From: Pseudobdellovibrionaceae bacterium
Lineage (GTDB): Bacteria > Bdellovibrionota > Bdellovibrionia > Bdellovibrionales > JAMPXM01
Reading direction: 5' to 3'
Assembly (NCBI GenBank): GCA_022843085.1
Contig: JALHOI010000081.1
Span: 1-9,641 of the forward strand
Length of the DNA stretch: 9,641 nt
Made by a program: the position numbers and the translations under genes. Shown here one piece after another: positions 7,454 through 9,641 of the stretch (positions within the stretch are counted from its first letter, which is position 1; each line of letters starts with the position of its first letter). The notes beneath the pieces were generated by a model. That model was given only the letters and a program-made list of their open reading frames with translations. It was not told the origin of the DNA and did not search any database.

Positions 7454-7487
7454 AAGCAGGGCCTTCAAGCAAGGCCTTCAAGCGATG
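7449..7487. repeat. Three tandem 13-bp repeats in the sucA leader
   Basis: CCTTCAAGCAGGG (7449-7461), CCTTCAAGCAAGG (7462-7474) and CCTTCAAGCGATG (7475-7487) follow each other without gap and share their first nine bases. On the transcript strand each reads GCTTGAAGG at its end. The junction of the units forms a hairpin, GGCCTT-5-AAGGCC at 7460-7476. The repeats lie between the predicted promoter and the start codon, in the untranslated leader. Confidence 0.75.
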
Positions 7488-7515
7488 CCGAAAAACTTTG
7501 AGTGGCGTCACCAAA

Positions 7516-7544
7516 TTTATAACGTGAATCCCGCAGAACGTCAG
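7516..7544 (-). promoter_or_regulatory. Predicted sigma70-type promoter of the suc operon
   Basis: On the minus strand, a -35 element CTGACG (7544-7539) and a -10 element TATAAA (7521-7516) are separated by exactly 17 bases. Transcription would begin near 7509, giving a leader of about 70 bases that contains the 13-bp repeats. The match is 4/6 and 5/6 to the consensus. The position and orientation fit sucA, but other promoters are possible. Confidence 0.65.
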
Positions 7545-7714
7545 GCGAAAACCCTGTTTGTGTGAGGCACGCGCCTTTGGTAATGAAGAAGCTCACGACA
7601 CCTAGGTCGAGCTTGAACTCTAGATGACCGCATAGATTGGCGAGGCCCCCTATCGAAACGATTATCGCAAATGGCATCGCGACCTCGACGTCGCTCTCGG
7701 GTTGGGTGCACCAG

Positions 7715-8815
7715 ATGGACCCATTTTTGATCCAGTTCACCGACTCGATCGGCCTACGTTGGTACGGACTTGCGTACTTGACGGCCTTTCTCGTTGGCTA
7801 CTGGCTCATGAGAATTATTGCGCGCCGCGGCCTCATCGCTCCCGACGGCACCCGAAGTCTGCCTGAAGAAAAACTGGGCGATTACCTGCTTGCGATCGTT
7901 ATCGGCACAATGCTGGGCGGCCGCTTCGGTTACTCGCTCTTCTACAGCCCCGAAATATTGACCGATTTTTCCGGAACTTTTCCATTTTGGGGCTTTCTGA
8001 AAGTTTGGGCAGGCGGGATGGCCAGTCACGGCGGAGTGCTAGGAATCATTGTTGCGGCTGTATGGTTTGCGAGGCGCCAAACCAAGCTCGGCCACAAACA
8101 AGACTGGATGAATCTCGGCGATCTCACGACTCTCGGGGGTTCAATTGGAATTTTCGCAGGCCGAATCGCGAACTTCATGAATGGCGAGCTTTACGGCCGA
8201 CCGATCGAAAGCGCCACCTCGTTTGGATCAAGCTTCGCAGTCAAATTTCCCACTGAGGCCTTTCTGTGGTTGAAACACGATGCCGAAAAATCGATCACTG
8301 ACTCGGCGCCCGATCTTTTGCCCCGCCTTCAATTGGCGGCTGAAGCCGTCGGCACAAGCTCGTCAGCTTGGCTCGATATGGCTTCACGCGTGCGAACAAG
8401 TCTCGCTGCCCGTACCGATGTTCAAAACGTCATCAACAAGATTATCGCGGCGACTGAAAATCAGAATCAGGCCGTCGTCGACGCACTTCAGAATGCGCTC
8501 ACCGCGCGCCACCCTTACCAATTATACGGAGCACTTCTTGAAGGTTTGTTACTCTTCGTGATCGCTGCGGCCGTCTGGTACAAGCCACGAAAACCCGGTG
8601 TGGTCGGCGGCGCTTGGCTTACTAGCTACGCCCTCGTTCGAATATTAACAGAATCAGTTCGCATGCCCGACTCACACATCGGCTATCAACTGTTCGGCAT
8701 GACGCGCGGCCAGTGGTTATCAGTCGCGATGCTCCTCGGATCGATCGCCGTATTGGTTTATGCGCTTCGCCGAAACAAGCCTGCGATCGGAGGCTGGGGA
8801 CCCCGAAAATCTTAA
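7715..8815 (+). CDS. lgt: Prolipoprotein diacylglyceryl transferase
   Basis: An inner-membrane enzyme that moves diacylglycerol from phosphatidylglycerol to the lipobox cysteine of prolipoproteins, the first step of lipoprotein maturation. The Lgt signature GRIANFMNGELYG is at residues 149-161. Residues matching those important in E. coli Lgt are present: Tyr17 (RWYGL), His105 (SHGG), Arg150, Asn153, Glu158, Gly161, and Arg309/Glu313 (RILTE) before VRMPD. Several hydrophobic segments fit a polytopic protein. At 366 residues it is well above the 291 of E. coli, because about 70 extra, mostly helical-looking residues lie between the signature and HPYQLYG (about 180-262). That motif has Gly272 where Glu is usual. 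The frame is open further upstream from a TTG at 7637, but homologous N-termini begin near MDPFLIQF, so the ATG at 7715 is chosen; GTG at 7706 is possible. The Shine-Dalgarno sequence is weak (GGTG). It is divergent from sucA. Confidence 0.95.
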   Translation: MDPFLIQFTDSIGLRWYGLAYLTAFLVGYWLMRIIARRGLIAPDGTRSLPEEKLGDYLLAIVIGTMLGGRFGYSLFYSPEILTDFSGTFPFWGFLKVWAGGMASHGGVLGIIVAAVWFARRQTKLGHKQDWMNLGDLTTLGGSIGIFAGRIANFMNGELYGRPIESATSFGSSFAVKFPTEAFLWLKHDAEKSITDSAPDLLPRLQLAAEAVGTSSSAWLDMASRVRTSLAARTDVQNVINKIIAATENQNQAVVDALQNALTARHPYQLYGALLEGLLLFVIAAAVWYKPRKPGVVGGAWLTSYALVRILTESVRMPDSHIGYQLFGMTRGQWLSVAMLLGSIAVLVYALRRNKPAIGGWGPRKS

Positions 8816-9360
8816 AAATTGCGAAGCTTCAGCGCCATTGAAATGTCGGTGACTGCGACGCCGCCCACGCGAAACATGTCTTCGACGCGGCCATTTTCTT
8901 TGAAACCGAATCGACGATACAGCGCTTGCGCCGGAAGATTTTCTGAAAAAACAAAAAGCTGAAGCCAGTCAAGTGTGGGCTGAAGAGTCGCCCATGAAAT
9001 CGCCTGCTTCATGAACTCCGAACCGAAGCCGCGACCCCGGTGTGTTCGCTCGATGCCCATCATCAGAGTCGCGCGATGAAGATGACTTGAGATTGGCGGC
9101 CGCTGTTCAAGAACGAGGTCACCGAAAATGGCTTCACCATCCTCAAGGATCCAAGTCCGCTGCCAGCCGCACTCGGTCACGGGCTTCATCCAAGCCTTGA
9201 CCTCACGTTCTTCGCGAGCACGGTCAAGTGTCTCAGGCACCGCGACTTCGACCGGAGTAAAAATGAAATCTCCGTCGCGGCCCGATTCCATCATATGCCG
9301 CGCGCGATGTTCTTCGAGCTTGGACCAGTCTCTTGGCTCAGCCATTCGAACTCTAGGCAT
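8812..9360 (-). CDS. GNAT-family N-acetyltransferase
   Basis: A predicted cytoplasmic acetyl-CoA-dependent acyltransferase of about 182 residues; the substrate cannot be read from the sequence. Motif A is THRGRGFGSEF, with the acetyl-CoA pyrophosphate-binding pattern R-x-x-G-x-G at residues 108-113. Motif B is FSENLPAQALYRRFGFKENG (about 138-157), with the usual Asn141 and Tyr148. The strand IFGDLVLEQR to ATLMMGIE before motif A completes the fold. The frame extends upstream to 9480, but that part overlaps the neighbouring gene by over 120 bases in another frame. The ATG at 9360 has GGAG nine bases upstream. An ATG at 9375 with GGGGTGA just before it is nearly as good and would add five residues. 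The start overlaps the previous gene's stop (ATGCCTAG), suggesting coupled translation. Its TAA overlaps the stop of convergent lgt. Confidence 0.88.
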   Translation of the reverse strand: MPRVRMAEPRDWSKLEEHRARHMMESGRDGDFIFTPVEVAVPETLDRAREEREVKAWMKPVTECGWQRTWILEDGEAIFGDLVLEQRPPISSHLHRATLMMGIERTHRGRGFGSEFMKQAISWATLQPTLDWLQLFVFSENLPAQALYRRFGFKENGRVEDMFRVGGVAVTDISMALKLRNF

Positions 9361-9641
9361 TGGTTTCATCTCCATCGTCACCCCAGTCGTGAAATAGCAA
9401 ATCGAATTTCGCAATCTTCGACCGAATGCGCTGAATGATTTGAGCTTGCTCTTCGGGCGTGGTCGCTTGGACGCGTTCAAAAAAAACGAAATCTCCTTCG
9501 CGCTCTGAAAAGTGGTCCGGTTTCAAGCGGCAGCTGACATTCAAAAACTCGTGTAGTTCCAACTCATGGCGAAGTTCGGCCACAGCCGGTTCAGACCGAA
9601 ACATTGCTTCGGGATCGGGTGAAAAAATCTCAACCGCTTCA
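9353..9641 (-). CDS. C-terminal part of an unrecognised protein (5' end beyond the window)
   Basis: The minus-strand frame is open from the right edge to a TAG at 9355-9353, about 95 residues. The ATG at 9604 is probably internal: the frame continues upstream of it without a stop as EAVEIFSPDPEA, and no Shine-Dalgarno sequence precedes it. The visible part is charged and soluble, with likely helices (PAVAELRHELELHEFLNV and PEEQAQIIQRIRSKIAKF) and an acidic end (HDWGDDGDETNA). No family is recognised. The gene overlaps the GNAT start by 8 to 23 bases, so the two probably form one transcript. Confidence 0.7.
   Translation of the reverse strand, partial: EAVEIFSPDPEAMFRSEPAVAELRHELELHEFLNVSCRLKPDHFSEREGDFVFFERVQATTPEEQAQIIQRIRSKIAKFDLLFHDWGDDGDETNA

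Noticed and set aside
7637..7714. Longer lgt starting at a TTG
   Set aside because: The added 26 residues have no Lgt resemblance and no clear ribosome binding site; homologous proteins begin near MDPFLIQF.
7465..7740. Minus-strand frame of 91 codons (or 70 from an ATG at 7677) just upstream of sucA
   Set aside because: It contains the best sucA promoter and part of the 13-bp repeats, uses several ATA and CTA codons that look rare in the neighbouring genes, and overlaps the lgt start. It is more likely the promoter and leader region.
8796..8804. GGGGACCCC near the end of lgt as a hairpin
   Set aside because: The loop would be a single base, or the stem only three pairs, so it is not a plausible terminator stem.
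9361..9480. N-terminal extension of the GNAT protein to 222 residues
   Set aside because: It overlaps the upstream gene over its whole length in another frame, and the GNAT fold begins only after the later ATGs.
1..9641. Mobile element, CRISPR array, defence or secretion system
   Set aside because: No spaced repeat array, transposase, integrase, nuclease or toxin-antitoxin motif was seen; the content is mostly housekeeping genes.

Overview
The window looks like chromosomal core-metabolism DNA from a Gram-negative bacterium of moderate GC content. The codon habits, the protein sequences and the long, insertion-bearing Lgt suggest a member of the Bdellovibrionota/Oligoflexia. That placement is an inference from general resemblance; there is no rRNA or other marker gene to confirm it.

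The backbone is a minus-strand operon for the 2-oxoglutarate dehydrogenase complex: sucA (E1, 7439-4608), sucB/odhB (E2, 4611-3301) and lpdA (E3, 3282-1843). sucA and sucB overlap by four bases (GTGA) and sucB and lpdA are 18 bases apart, so all three subunits of the TCA-cycle enzyme appear to be made from one transcript. A good sigma70-type promoter (CTGACG-17-TATAAA, 7516-7544) lies about 80 bases upstream of sucA. The leader between them carries three tandem 13-bp units, the last of which supplies the Shine-Dalgarno sequence of the GTG start. Downstream, after two inverted repeats, lies a same-strand gene of unknown function (1721-1134). Its product appears to be an internal duplication of one small helical domain joined by a proline-rich linker.

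On the left edge are the tail of a plus-strand gene (1-170) and, 15 bases later, a plus-strand gene for a predicted exported protein (186-971). A hairpin plus T-run follows it. On the right, lgt (prolipoprotein diacylglyceryl transferase, plus strand, about 7715-8815) is divergent from sucA. Its stop codon overlaps that of a convergent GNAT acetyltransferase gene (minus, 9360-8812). The GNAT start in turn overlaps the end of an unrecognised minus-strand gene that runs off the right edge (9641-9353).

There is no mobile element, CRISPR array, tRNA, rRNA, toxin-antitoxin pair or defence island in the window. The least ordinary items are the duplicated-domain protein at 1134-1721, the repeat-built leader of sucA, and a long extra segment and a Glu-to-Gly change in Lgt.
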